A stretch of 64,000 bases of DNA from Purpureocillium takamizusanense (GCF_022605165.1 NC_063073.1:2356001-2420000); one strand, 5' to 3'. Shown: positions 46,332-56,196, counted from the first letter of the stretch. Made by a program: numbers and translations. The notes: a model not told the origin generated them from the letters alone.

Positions 46332-47585
46332 ATGAGCTCCCCTTCCTCCTCCGACAAGAGCGTCGCCATCGTCGGCGCCGGGCTGGCCGGCCTCACGCTC
46401 GCCCTCGCCCTGCACCAGCAGAACGTGCCCGCCGTCGTCTACGAGTCGCGCGCCGCCCCGCTCAACATTGGCGGCGCCGTCATGCTCTCGCCCAACGCCC
46501 TCCGGATCCTCGACGACCTCGGGCTGTACGACCTCATCAAGCCCAAGGGCTACCACTTTGACCTCCTCGAGTACCGCGACCTCGACGGCAGGCTCGTCGA
46601 CACGTATGAGTTTGGCGGGAACGCCAAGTACGGCTACCCGGGGCTGCGCATCTACCGCCACGTCCTTATCGACGCGCTCGTCGCGGCCCTCGCGCGGGCG
46701 GGCGTCTCCGTGCGATACGGCAGGAAGTTCTCCCACGTGGTGCGCGACACGCCGCAGGGGGTTGCGTTCGCCTTCGTCGATGGGACGACGGAGGAAACGT
46801 CCCTGCTGGTGGGCGCCGACGGCATCCATTCCACCGTGCGCGGACATCTTTACCCGGGCCTGCAGACCACCTTCATCGGCATGGCCGGCATCACTGCGGC
46901 GGTGCCGACCGCGCAGCTCGAGCTGCCGCCCGGCTACCACCTCCCCGTCACCATCATGTCGCGCGAAAAGGGCGCCTTCGTCATCGCGCCGCAAGAGCCC
47001 GACGGCTCCGAGGTGCTCATCGGCAAGCAGATGCGCGTCGCCGCGGGCACCGACGGGCGACCGGGTTGGGATCGAGACTTTGTCAACGACAAGGAGTCGG
47101 CCGTCGCCTTCTTGCAGGGCGGCAACGACGCGTTCCCCGCCTTTGTGAAGAATGCCGTTTCGAAAATCGACGCCCGCAAGGTCAACAAGTGGCCGTTCTT
47201 CGTGGTCCCGAGGCTGGAGCGGTGGACGTCCGAGACTCGCAAGGTCATCATCGTCGGGGACGCCGCGCACGCCATCCCGCCGTCGGCCGGACAGGGCATC
47301 AACCAGGCGTTTGAGGATGTCTACATGCTGGCGCTCCTGCTCGGCCAGCGGAGGGGGGCGGTGGTAGACATGCCGGAGGCGCTGACCTTTTGGCAAGACT
47401 ATCGCCAGGAGCGCGTGAACAGGGTCGTGGAGCTGAACAAGCTCATCGACCAGAGGAGGATGCCGGCGGATGACGTCGCCGTGATGGGACAGGGAGCGGA
47501 AACGAGACACGAGGAGTTTGACCTGGACTGGCTGTATCGACCCGACTTCAAGGCCGAGGTCGAGAAATGGCTGTCGAAACGCTGA
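46332..47585 (+). CDS. FAD-dependent monooxygenase (salicylate-hydroxylase-like, group A)
   Basis: A single frame of 417 residues. The N-terminus carries the Rossmann dinucleotide motif VAIVGAGLAGLTLALAL (GxGxxG) and an Arg/Glu pair for FAD ribose (VVYESR). The middle has the DG motif (LLVGADGIHSTVR) and the C-terminal third the GD motif (VIIVGDAAHAIPPSAGQGINQAFED), the full set for class A flavoprotein hydroxylases that use NAD(P)H and O2 to hydroxylate aromatic or polyketide substrates. No membrane anchor is present. The neighbours give no pathway. A perfect hairpin-forming repeat lies about 65 bases after the stop. Which substrate it acts on cannot be told from sequence. Confidence 0.92.
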   Translation: MSSPSSSDKSVAIVGAGLAGLTLALALHQQNVPAVVYESRAAPLNIGGAVMLSPNALRILDDLGLYDLIKPKGYHFDLLEYRDLDGRLVDTYEFGGNAKYGYPGLRIYRHVLIDALVAALARAGVSVRYGRKFSHVVRDTPQGVAFAFVDGTTEETSLLVGADGIHSTVRGHLYPGLQTTFIGMAGITAAVPTAQLELPPGYHLPVTIMSREKGAFVIAPQEPDGSEVLIGKQMRVAAGTDGRPGWDRDFVNDKESAVAFLQGGNDAFPAFVKNAVSKIDARKVNKWPFFVVPRLERWTSETRKVIIVGDAAHAIPPSAGQGINQAFEDVYMLALLLGQRRGAVVDMPEALTFWQDYRQERVNRVVELNKLIDQRRMPADDVAVMGQGAETRHEEFDLDWLYRPDFKAEVEKWLSKR

Positions 47586-47648
47586 GGCGAGTCAAGTGAG
47601 TTGTCTCGCAATCGTTGGTTGATCGCATCACGGTCCTGAGACCGCTCG

Positions 47649-47713
47649 CCTAGCATTGTTACCTAGCATTTAACAGTTAGGTTTTTCTAGCATTGTCAGG
47701 TAACAATGCTAGG
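47649..47713. repeat. Perfect 16-bp inverted repeat with CTAGCATT direct repeats
   Basis: Arm 47649-47664 (CCTAGCATTGTTACCT) and arm 47698-47713 (AGGTAACAATGCTAGG) are exact reverse complements around a 33-base loop. The unit CTAGCATT appears three times in direct orientation within the left arm and loop (from about 47650, 47663 and 47688). It could be a MITE remnant, a transcription-end hairpin or a protein-binding palindrome. Confidence 0.85.
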
Positions 47714-47723
47714 ATGGCTCAAT

Positions 47724-47747
47724 TTGGAAAATACGCGCCAGTGGTTT
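47724..47747 (+). repeat. Dispersed repeat fragment, copy 1
   Basis: Twenty-four bases containing ATACGCGCCAGTGGTTT match 49606-49629 at 23 positions, in the same orientation. Flanking sequence is not similar. Confidence 0.6.
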
Positions 47748-48691
47748 TGTAGTAGCGTTTCTTCTCGAACATTGCCTGTTGTGATGCCCGTTTCAAGTTT
47801 TTTGAGTTCTGGTGTAAAACCTCGGAACAACTACCTACCTGTTTCGGCCCCTTTCCGCGTTTTCTGTGCCGCCGAACGTTCAATTGTGAGAAAATGAGCG
47901 ATCTCACTGCATGCGTACCTGTGATGTACAGTATCCTGAGACTGAGTCGTCGCGCTGCTTCACACCACTCATCAAGACACCAAGCTGCAGATGTCCTACG
48001 CGGGGTGTGGCCTGCACTGGCTTCTCGAACCCGTGGGTTCCCTGTCTCCGCCCCGACTAGTGTTTTAGCTCCCGTGAATCGGTTCCCCAAAATGATCTTC
48101 AAAATTGTTTCATGGTATGAGTACTGGCGAAACCAGATCTTGAGCCAAGTGCCGGTCTGGGGCCGCGGGAATCGTCCGCCCCCGCGAACGGCATCGTACA
48201 TATGCTGATGGCGATTCAGCGAGTGCGCTCACACTGAGCGGCTATTGACCCGTGACATGAAGTTGTATCCGGTGAGAGTATATTCATTGTTCCTTGTGCA
48301 ATCTCTATTGCGACAATGGTGCTTGATACGGTCATCGTCTCTCGTTCGGGGCGCTGACTTTGGAGAGGGTCAACAATGATTGGGCAGGCGGTCCAACTAT
48401 ACTGGCAACTACTGTCGAGAGTTCACAGTCAGAGGCAATATCAAAAGTACATCTAGAGAATCTCTTACAGTTCTGAGATGTCGCGCCGGCGTACCCTGTT
48501 GCTTATGTCAGTACCAACCCGGGTCGTTTCAAAGAGTGCGGCCTCTCTGAAGCACTTCATGTTGACGCCGACCAAACCTTTTCCAGCTTTGCCATCAATG
48601 AAACATGCGTCAGGCTGGTAGGAGAGCTGTATCACCATGAAGCATCTGCGTACTCTTACTGCCTTTCTTGAATCAAGACAATCTTGAAGAA

Positions 48692-48699
48692 TATAAAAA
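48692..48699 (+). promoter_or_regulatory. TATA box of the small secreted protein gene
   Basis: TATAAAAA lies about 180 bases upstream of the ATG at 48876, with a CA/CT-rich leader between. Confidence 0.5.
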
Positions 48700-48875
48700 C
48701 GTGCTGGATGATCCCCCTTTCGACAAACAGAACATCAGCAACACATCAATCATCTTTCCATCTCATTCCATTCACAACAACGTCCGGTCTGGTTACCGCA
48801 CGTGCTATTCTTTAATCACATTTTCCCAATCTTCAACTTCAGGTCCTAGCCACCAACACCACCAAATCTTCAACA

Positions 48876-49318
48876 ATGGTTCGCATCAGTGCCTTCGCTC
48901 TTCTGGCTTGTGAGTCGTCTACGCCCCCCACGCTAACACATCCTCCCGCCTACTGACGTGTGAACCCCCCTCCCCCTCAGTCGCCGTTTCCGCCCTGGCG
49001 GCTCCCCAGAACCCGGCTACGAGCGCGGCCCCCGGGCAGTTCGTCGACTACAATGGCAACCCGCTGTCTCCGGAGAATCTCGCGAAGCTCAAGGAGGCGG
49101 ACAAGAAGGTGGAGAAGGCTAACGCGGAGCTGATTGCCACCTTCACCCCCGAGCAGAAGAAGAAGGCCGACGAGTCCATGGCCGCTTGGGTGGAGGGGGA
49201 GAAGATTCTCGGAGCAAAGTTCCCCCAGGGGACGGGGGAGCAAACCGGCACTGCTGGGGGTAAGCGCTCTCTCGCGCAGGCTCATAAGCCCGTCTCGCGC
49301 GTGCGCAAGCCCTTCTAA
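48876..49318 (+). CDS. Small secreted protein, unknown function
   Basis: Exons 48876-48909 and 48981-49318 give 123 residues. The intron (GTGAGT...CCTCAG) interrupts the signal peptide, which reads MVRISAFALLAF joined to AVSALAA with likely cleavage after Ala-Ala-Pro. The mature part is about 103 residues, charged and helical (Glu/Lys-rich, about 40-90), has no cysteine, and ends in a basic tail (KPVSRVRKPF) that could be a processed peptide. I recognise no family; small secreted proteins of this size are often effectors or wall-associated, but nothing here proves either. A degraded copy of its 3' flank, and possibly its last codons, lies near 61.9-62.06 kb. Confidence 0.75.
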
Positions 49319-49342
49319 AGGGATGATGGATGGTGGCAGACA

Positions 49343-49427
49343 CTGAGGGCTGGGTGGCATGGTATGACTCTTAGATTACCGATACATTACATATAACATC
49401 CGTTTTGTCCTACACCTCTTATTATCG
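49343..49427 (+). repeat. Duplicated flank, copy A
   Basis: Eighty-five bases just after the small secreted protein gene are about 80-85% identical by eye to 61977-62059, same orientation, with a two-base gap. Copy A is the more AT-rich. The two copies bracket the sterol-enzyme cluster. Confidence 0.75.
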
Positions 49428-49560
49428 TGCCATTATATATCAAACGCCCTTATTAAATATAGTAGAATCTATTATAGACCCGATTAAATAGGTAATAAAG
49501 GTTGTATATATAACTTACTAGCAGGGGGTAAAATAGTTTAAACGCGTTACTTTAAAAAGC
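49428..49560. other. AT-rich, TpA-rich tract, RIP-like
   Basis: A sharp drop in GC compared with all flanking DNA, dominated by TA, AAT and ATA words. In ascomycetes this pattern is typical of repeats mutated by RIP (C to T changes). No ORF is present. Confidence 0.5.
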
Positions 49561-49605
49561 CACTCATTTTCAAGCCGGGTGTTGCTGACCGCGTCGAGCA
49601 GGGCA

Positions 49606-49629
49606 TTGGACAATACGCGCCAGTGGTTT
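49606..49629 (+). repeat. Dispersed repeat fragment, copy 2
   Basis: Second copy of the 24-base element seen at 47724-47747, one mismatch. Confidence 0.6.
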
Positions 49630-50379
49630 GGGCAGTGGCAGGGACTTGCGTCTAAATGTCGACTGCGGCGGTGGCGGACGTTGTCTAAGGCTTGCCATGC
49701 GGATCGGTGTTCGGTTGCGCTGGCGGTCTTGGCTGAATGTCGTTTTCTTGACGTCGTCTGCTGGCGTCTTTTTGCTGTCGATCCGCCGCTTCCTGCACGA
49801 CGTGCTGATCGCTGGTCTGGGCCTTGTCCTGTAATAAGTGGAAGCGGTGACGGGGGCTCGCTTCGTCCTATCCTTCGCGTGCGGACCGCCGTCGTGGGCG
49901 TACGGGGCGGGGGGCGTACGCCGTCCGATTCCTTGCTTGGCACTGGCAGTTACAGTCGCGGCCACGTATCCGGCTAGCCCTGCTGACGGACGAGACTCGT
50001 CTAGTGGAAGAGTTACGTGCACGTCGTGCAGATCATACTTTCTTCTTTTCTGTCTAGGCGCTGTGCTACGTATACAGAGATCCCTTGCCGCAAATCTAGT
50101 GTCAAAAAACAAGAGCGAAATGTGCCGATGAGAGCAAGATGTGCATACGAAAGATTCAAGTTGCGATCGGGCCCACATTGCAGATGCTCGTTGTAGAGGA
50201 GACTACTGATGTATGTCACGATGCGAAGTAGAAGGCTTGTACACCGCCGCCACGCGCTATCCTCAAATACACATATATCCAGCGTACAAGTAGCAACGGA
50301 CACCTTGCCTGGCTTTCCTCAACGCGTTCACTTACTACACGCAGCAATATAGCTTTGAACCCCGATTTCTGCCACAAAC

Positions 50380-52014
50380 ATGCTGCGTCCTCGACAGCCC
50401 ATCACCCCAGTGTTAGGGTCAACATCCCCTCGGAACACACCAAGAAACAATGGCAACACCAGAGACCTGTATACGCTCTGGGGCAGAAGGAACCGGGTTT
50501 CGCCAGTGTCCGGCATTTTGAGTCTAGTATTCATGCTTTCTGCTCAGGCCTTTGTCCTTTTTGCATGCATCTGCTTGTACGACTTCGACGGCTCGCTTTC
50601 TCGGGGAGCTCGAGAGCTGGCCACTGCGACATCGCCAGTGGCCCTTTTCCGCAATCACCTTTCGAGAATTTCAACAGGACCTGTGGCGGGTTACTTGGCC
50701 TGGATTTTAATTCAGGCGCTTCTATACTCTTTACTTCCAGGTAGAGTCGTCCACGGTCCGCCAACACCCTCCGGCCTTAGCCTGCCATACCGCATAAACG
50801 GGTTCCTATCCTGGTGTCTTACCATGGGGTTATGGTTTTCCATGTTCAAAGTTGGCGGCGTTGAGGCTGTGTCCGCTCCAGCGCAGCACTTCCCATTGAT
50901 CTTTGCATCTGCCAATATTTACGGACTTGTGGTGGCAGTGCTGGCCTTGGCAAAGGGCCGCTTGCTACCAAGTCAGGGCATGGATCGAAGATTCAGCGGT
51001 ACCGTTTACCAAATGCTTCAACTGGTTTCGCAATGCTTATACGAGAAATAGGGTCTGTATTTCACGATTTCCTCGCTGGCGTCGAGTTAAACCCTCGACT
51101 TGGTCGCTACTGGGATGTAAAGACTTTCCAGATTGGCCGACTGGGGATGAACTCTTGGATCGTATTGTGAGTTTTCGATCCGAAACGTGTATGTATGTTT
51201 CTAAAAGCTGGCGCAGAGACTTGTCGTTTCTAGCTCAGCAATATCGTCGGTTTGGCGCCGTTTCCAACTCCATGGTGGCTGTGATACTCCTTCATGCTGT
51301 CTACGTAGTCGACTTTTTTATCAACGAAGAATGGTGCGGCATAGATCACCTCCTTCGGTCACTTTTAATTGTATTTTCTTTTAATATTGACGCTATGCAC
51401 AGGTATCTAGGCACAATTGATATCGCGCACGATCACTTCGGCTTCTACCTGGGCTGGGGCTCTGCTGTCTGGCTCCCACTCGTGTACACCTCGCAGGCAC
51501 AGTACCTCTCCTCGCATTTCATAGTGCTTTCGCCGGCAGCGCTATCCACCATTCTCGCTGCCGGAATTCTTGGCTATCTCTTGTTCAGGCTGGCGAACCA
51601 TCAAAAATACATTTTGCGGCAGAGCGGTGGGAGGTGCCGGATCGCAGGTGCCGAGCCCCGTGTCATTGAGGCTGTATACACTACCACAGGTGGGAAAAAG
51701 CATAAATCGCTGCTTCTTCGATCTGGTGAGTAAACCATGGGAACTTGAGTCGTACAAGAGGAATTCTAATGGAGTAAGGATGTTGGGGTTTGGTACGACA
51801 TCCTAACTACACTGGCGACATCATATTGTCTTTTTGCATGTGTGTCTGCTGCGGCTGGTCGCATTTACTTCCATACTCGTACTTTATATGGATGGCCTCC
51901 TTGCTAATTCATCGGTGCTACCGGGATGAAAGGCGGTGCTCGGCCAAGTACGGGACGTGGTGGGACGAATATCAGCAAGTGGTGCCGTGGAGATTGGTGC
52001 CAGGCATCTTTTAG
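50380..52014 (+). CDS. Sterol delta-7 reductase, DHCR7-like (ERG4/ERG24 family)
   Basis: Exons 50380-50998, 51052-51166, 51217-51333, 51403-51725 and 51779-52014 give 469 residues, close to animal and plant DHCR7. Junctions are fixed by family motifs: GVELNPRLGRYWDVK after intron 1, FLAQQYRRFGAVSNSM after intron 2, EEWYLGTIDIAHDHFGFYLG across intron 3 and WGLVRHPNYTGD after intron 4. Intron 3 starts GTGCGG and intron 4 ends TAAG, both less typical. The DHDH-like HDHFGFYLGWG segment and the C-terminal RDERRCSAKYGTWWDEYQ...VPWR are signatures of NADPH-dependent sterol reductases of the ER membrane; TIDI.HDHFG favours DHCR7 over Erg24 or Erg4. Multiple membrane segments are evident. Fungi normally keep the delta-7 bond of ergosterol, so this gene is unexpected. 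Confidence 0.88.
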
Positions 52015-52766
52015 GTCTACATAATTGACAGGGCGGGATCACCGCGTTCTCCAGGGATAAGATGGGACTCACAGAAGTCCCGGGCACCGGTCTTCAACCT
52101 CCTGATATCGGATATTGTATACGTACAATCCCCAATGCGTTGCAAAGCAGCTGCCAGCAAACATGAAAATGTAGAATGCTGCTAACGGCCCGGTGTAGCT
52201 TGTATAAAAGGGCAGAATAGCTTGAAGCGGTTGTGGATGTCTTGCTAGCTGGCAGGTGGAGCACTCGGGGGTTGGGCCAGCTGGCAGAAGTATAGGGCCA
52301 TTAGAAGCCACGGCCTGAAGACGTTGTGCCCTGGTGGCGATTTGGTTGGGACTCTATAGCTATGCGGAGATCGGACCCAGCTGGTCGCTTCTTCTTTTGT
52401 TCTGTCCAAGCCAACCACACCGCTTCTCGGAGCGTGGTGCCGGTGCCAATAGGGCAGCAGGGAATCACCGTGGTGTCTCACTTAACCTTTCGAGACCCAG
52501 CCTTAACAGCAGCGGAAGATGGTGGTGTTTTGGCCTATTTTAGGTCGACGCTGTGTCTCGGGTCAAGTAGTAAGTGAGAAGTCGCTGTCAAGTCAGAAGA
52601 AGATGCCATCGTCATATTGAGATCAGAAGCCAAGACGGTGCCGCCTGCTAGAATAAATTGCCAACGCCCGCGCCTGGCAACCTAGGCATTCTCCCACGCC
52701 GATCTTGAAGCTGGGAGATCTAAAGAGTGTCTCTCTCCTGGAACATCATCCGTCTCTTCACCAACC
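52015..52766. other. Spacer between the two sterol reductase genes
   Basis: About 750 bases with no supported gene, presumably the 3' end of the DHCR7-like gene and the promoter of the DHCR24-like gene. Confidence 0.5.
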
Positions 52767-54290
52767 ATGGAGCAGCACTCTCGATCGGTCGCCAACATTG
52801 CTGTAGCCATTCGCAACTGCTTTGAAGACCGGCAATCTTTCCGAATTTTCCATGGCTCTAGTAACTCCACGCGCCCGGGCCGCCTCCATGCTGGTAGCAA
52901 GGTCATCGACATCACCGCTCTGTCCAACGTTGTGTCTGTCAATTGTGGCGCGAAAGTCGCCCTCGTGGAGCCGAACGTGCCAATGGATCGTCTAGTCGAG
53001 GCCACGCTCAGCCATGGGCTGATCCCTCCCGTAGTCATGGAGTTTCCTGGTATCACGACTGGAGGGGGGTTTTCGGGGACATCCGGCGAAAGCAGCTCAT
53101 TCCGCCATGGTTTCTTCAGCGACACTATCAACTCGGTGGAAATGGTACTGGGAAACGGCGAGATCGTCGCGGCATCGAGAACGGAACGCGCAGACTTGTT
53201 CTACGGTGCGGCGGGGGCAGCTGGCACGCTTGGCGTGATCACTTTGTTGGAGGTTCGCCTAATCGAAGCAAAGAAGTTCGTTCGGACGACATACCAGCGC
53301 GTCAAGACTGTTGACGAGGCTCTCTCCCAAATTCAGTCAGCAACCAACAGCGACGACAACGACTATGTCGACGGCATCCTCTTCGACGATACTCATAGCG
53401 CCGTCATTACCGGCCAGCTTGTAGACGAAAAGCCTGCAGACTACAATGTACAGACCTTTAGTGACGCCGCTGATCCTTGGTTTTACATGCACGTCCATGA
53501 AGTAACGAGGACAGCCGAGCCAACACTGCCGTTTGTGGACTACATTCCGTTAGCGGAGTACTTATTTCGCTACGATCGCGCTGCGTTCTGGGTGGGCCGC
53601 CAAGGTTACACGTACTTCAAGTACATTCCCTTCAACAGCTTCTTTCGCTGGCTTCTCGACGACTTTTCTCACGCGCGCACGCTTTACCACGCCCTCCACT
53701 CTGGCGGCATATCTTCGCGCTTCATGGTTCAAGATGTAGCTTTGCCATACGACGCTGCCAAGGAGTTCATCCAGTTTGTCACCAAGGACATGGATATTCG
53801 ACCGCTCTGGCTATGTCCCCTGCGGCATGCTCGCACGCCAACCTTCCATCCCGTCACCTGTGCTGGGGATGACTTGAAGAAGAAGGGCCTCGAGGGCGTG
53901 TCTGGGCCTATGCTCAACATTGGTGTTTGGGGGTGGGGACCACGGCGCTGGAACGACTTTGTATCGATGAACCGCGTCCTCGAATCCAAGCTGCACACGT
54001 TGGGAGGTCGCAAATGGCTATATGCACATTGCTACTATACCGAGGACGAGTTTTGGGGAATTTACGACCGAACGTGGTATGATCGCCTAAGGCACAAATA
54101 CCATGCTACGGCCCTGCCAACCGTATTTGACAAGGTAACAATCAATGTGGAGGCCCAAGAGCGGGAGCAACGCGAGTGGGGGGCTTCGATAGCTGCCCTC
54201 TGGCCCATTGGAGGCATGTACGGTATCTGGAAGGCTGCTATATCAGGAGACTGGCGACTTCACAGAGAGGCACTTTGGAAGCGAACATGA
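52767..54290 (+). CDS. Sterol delta-24 reductase, DHCR24/DIMINUTO-like flavoprotein
   Basis: A single 507-residue frame. The N-terminal half is a PCMH-type FAD-binding fold: FRIFHGSSNSTRPGR, KVIDITALSNVVSVN, VEPNVPMDRLVEATL, and the FAD loop GITTGGGFSGTSGESSSFRHG, which parallels the GTGIESSSHKYGLF loop of DHCR24. LFYGAAGAAGTLGVIT follows. The C-terminal half is the DHCR24-type cap with Trp/Tyr-rich blocks (WLYAHCYYTEDEFWGIYD...WYDRLRHKYHATALPTVFDKV). The enzyme class reduces the side-chain C24-C25 double bond of sterols with NADPH. There is no N-terminal membrane anchor like that of the animal enzyme, which is usual for fungal members. It lies 750 bases downstream of the DHCR7-like gene, in the same direction. 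Confidence 0.9.
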   Translation: MEQHSRSVANIAVAIRNCFEDRQSFRIFHGSSNSTRPGRLHAGSKVIDITALSNVVSVNCGAKVALVEPNVPMDRLVEATLSHGLIPPVVMEFPGITTGGGFSGTSGESSSFRHGFFSDTINSVEMVLGNGEIVAASRTERADLFYGAAGAAGTLGVITLLEVRLIEAKKFVRTTYQRVKTVDEALSQIQSATNSDDNDYVDGILFDDTHSAVITGQLVDEKPADYNVQTFSDAADPWFYMHVHEVTRTAEPTLPFVDYIPLAEYLFRYDRAAFWVGRQGYTYFKYIPFNSFFRWLLDDFSHARTLYHALHSGGISSRFMVQDVALPYDAAKEFIQFVTKDMDIRPLWLCPLRHARTPTFHPVTCAGDDLKKKGLEGVSGPMLNIGVWGWGPRRWNDFVSMNRVLESKLHTLGGRKWLYAHCYYTEDEFWGIYDRTWYDRLRHKYHATALPTVFDKVTINVEAQEREQREWGASIAALWPIGGMYGIWKAAISGDWRLHREALWKRT

Positions 54291-54480
54291 CTGGAATGAT
54301 ACGGGGCTGGTCAAGGCCAATTGCTGTGCGGCAGCCGAATGTTAGACTCCCAACATCTATAGCTAGGGTATGTAAAGTAATTCTCTACGTCTTATATGCC
54401 TTTCGTAGCGTTGCTCTGGTGTTGGGCGTGTGGCCAAGCTATGTCCATTCTTCTACTCGTTAAGTCTCGTCAAAACAAGT

Positions 54481-55338
54481 TTATCCTGGGTCACCCCGGT
54501 GAAGGTTTTTCACGATCATCCTGGCTAGGAGCCACTCAGGCAGAGCCCTCAGCAAACTCCCCGTCAGTCGATGCTTCCAGTGGACGGTAATCTCCATGGT
54601 TCCGAGGGCCGCGGCAGCGGGCGCCTTGTTGAACAGTTCCCTAGCAAACACATCACACTCGATCATGCCGGTTGCCGGCCGCGAGTTCGCCTGGGATCGA
54701 ACCTCGCCAGAAATGACGGCAATAGCGGACACATCCACCCCGTCCAGCGTGTTTTCTCGATTCACGGCGTTACTCAGTGATGCGACGAAGGCTTTGGCCC
54801 CACTGTAGACTGCCGTATACGGGCAACCGAATCTTGCCTGCGAGCTTATGCTGATAATCAAGGCAGGACTGTTTTGTATTAAAATCGGCATAAGCAAACG
54901 AGTCAAGTGAGCCATGAAGCGTAGGTTGAGGTTGATAGTGGCGTCGATTTCCTCAGCTGTGTACCTCCATATCGGCTTGAACCCAGATGGTTGTACTGGC
55001 ACCAGACCGCCAACGTTATTGACAAGAACTGTGATCTCCAGATTATAAATTGGTTGGAGAGCCCTGTGAATATCCTCGGCTGTTGCTGTAACACAGTTGA
55101 TGATGACAGTTTTGACCTGAACGTCAGCCCTCCTGGCTAAGACCTGGCGACGTGCCTCCTCAAGCTCGTGCTCCTTGTGACCGAGCAGAATAATGTCAAA
55201 GTCACGACTGGCAAGTTCTCTTGCACAAGCAAGGCCGATACCTGCGGAAGAGCCCGTGACCATCGCCCACGCCGTCCGCTGTCGCCGATAACGAGCCATC
55301 GACCTCTGGGCCGAAAACCAAGGCAGTGAGACAGTCAT
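54481..55338 (-). CDS. Short-chain dehydrogenase/reductase (17beta-HSD/KAR-like)
   Basis: A single minus-strand frame of 285 residues. It has the classical SDR set: TGSSAGIG for cofactor binding (about residues 29-36), LVNNVGG, a Ser strand LIISISSQARFG and the catalytic YSGAK. The layout resembles the 17beta-hydroxysteroid dehydrogenase type 12 / 3-ketoacyl-CoA reductase branch, so steroid or fatty acyl carbonyls are plausible substrates. Residues after GTGSS show Gly to Leu-Gly-His at the end of beta-2 (ILLGHKEHEL), a position that sets NAD/NADP choice, but I cannot call it. It converges with the DHCR24-like gene (190 bases between stops) and diverges from the FAD oxidase. An oxidation of a sterol 3-hydroxyl would supply the ketone that the KstD-like enzyme needs; this is inference. 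Confidence 0.85.
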   Translation of the reverse strand: MTVSLPWFSAQRSMARYRRQRTAWAMVTGSSAGIGLACARELASRDFDIILLGHKEHELEEARRQVLARRADVQVKTVIINCVTATAEDIHRALQPIYNLEITVLVNNVGGLVPVQPSGFKPIWRYTAEEIDATINLNLRFMAHLTRLLMPILIQNSPALIISISSQARFGCPYTAVYSGAKAFVASLSNAVNRENTLDGVDVSAIAVISGEVRSQANSRPATGMIECDVFARELFNKAPAAAALGTMEITVHWKHRLTGSLLRALPEWLLARMIVKNLHRGDPG

Positions 55339-56196
55339 CTGTTTTGGGCAAACGTTGATCGTTAAAGGCCGACGAGTGGAGGTGGGTTATGTGGGTCCCC
55401 GGTGCTGCGGGTGTCCGGTCTGTCCGGTCTTCTGGCTGTAGTTGGCAGGGTTTGGCTGCTTTACCTAGCAACCAGCAAGTCGGCAATGGCCGACTTGGCG
55501 CGATTTAAGACTTATCACACCGCCAATTGCGTCGGGAAACTAATAAATGCCCCCGTGCGAGCCAGAGGCGGCTTTGCGTCTAAGGCTCTTTGACAAGTGG
55601 CAGTTGTCTTACCATCCCAAGACAAACGAGCCGTGAGAGACAACGATCCGGTAGCTACTAGACACATGAAACATCTGTGGTATTGCCACAACTGTGACAG
55701 CTTACGTGTTGCGGACCGGTGGATGGCAATGAGTTTCCCATGTACGGTGGAAGAAGGTCTAGAGTTCAATGTTCGGGTGCAAGTTAAAGTATCCCGTGCT
55801 GTGGCGATCCAGCCGAAAGGAAGCGGTCAGTAGCCTCGGTAGCAGAGTTGAGATTGATAGTACGAAGTGACTTGTCGTACCTGTACAGCAGATTGCCTAT
55901 TCAAGAAAAGGAAGACCGCTTCGAATGACTTGTAACGTGTCTCACATTCTTGCAACGACGGGTTGCGCAAGCTGGGCCCAGACAGCCACTTGTTATTCGC
56001 GACTGGGCCTCGTTGGACCGCTCCTGAGGTTTGTCGTCATAGGTGGACATCCCGCCAATTTCTTCGAAAGCCATTTAAGTCGCTTGCTCGGCTGGGAAAT
56101 TTGAAGCCGCCACCATGTCTCTCCAACCTGGTCCACTAAACCGACAGACAGGCCATCGCTGTCCCTGTCCACGCACAGTCCCGCTTACGTCTCGGC
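55339..56196. promoter_or_regulatory. Divergent promoter region inside the sterol cluster
   Basis: About 860 bases between the SDR (minus) and FAD-oxidase (plus) genes. Small open frames (to 79 codons) have no family character. A shared bidirectional promoter is likely. Confidence 0.45.

Larger units (their letters stand above)
47586..48691. other. Intergenic region with inverted repeat and a dispersed-repeat fragment
   Basis: About 1.1 kb after the monooxygenase. It contains the inverted repeat at 47649-47713 and, at 47724-47747, 24 bases that match 49606-49629 with one mismatch. A 160-codon minus-strand frame (47719-48201) is open but matches no family I know; it may be decayed transposon DNA. 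Confidence 0.5.
49319..50379. other. Left boundary region of the sterol cluster
   Basis: About 1.06 kb holding copy A, the AT-rich tract, the second dispersed-repeat copy (49606-49629) and open frames without family character on both strands (about 49570-50178). It looks like a transposon graveyard. The last 150 bases before 50380 should be the promoter of the DHCR7-like gene. Confidence 0.5.

Noticed and set aside
46275..47510. 411-codon minus-strand frame opposite the FAD monooxygenase
   Set aside because: The sense frame has all three flavoprotein motifs; the antisense has none.
48020..48060. tRNA-like T-loop sequence (minus-strand GGGTTCGAGA)
   Set aside because: The flanking bases cannot form the T-stem or an acceptor stem.
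47719..48201. 160-codon minus-strand frame
   Set aside because: No recognisable family; spans the dispersed repeat fragment, so at best decayed transposon sequence.
49570..50178. Open frames of 141-202 codons on both strands near the cluster border
   Set aside because: Basic, low-complexity translations with no transposase or other motif that I can identify.
50380..52014. Assignment of the sterol reductase as Erg24 (delta-14 reductase)
   Set aside because: The TIDIAHDHFGFYLGWG block and size fit DHCR7 better, although a phylogeny was not possible here.
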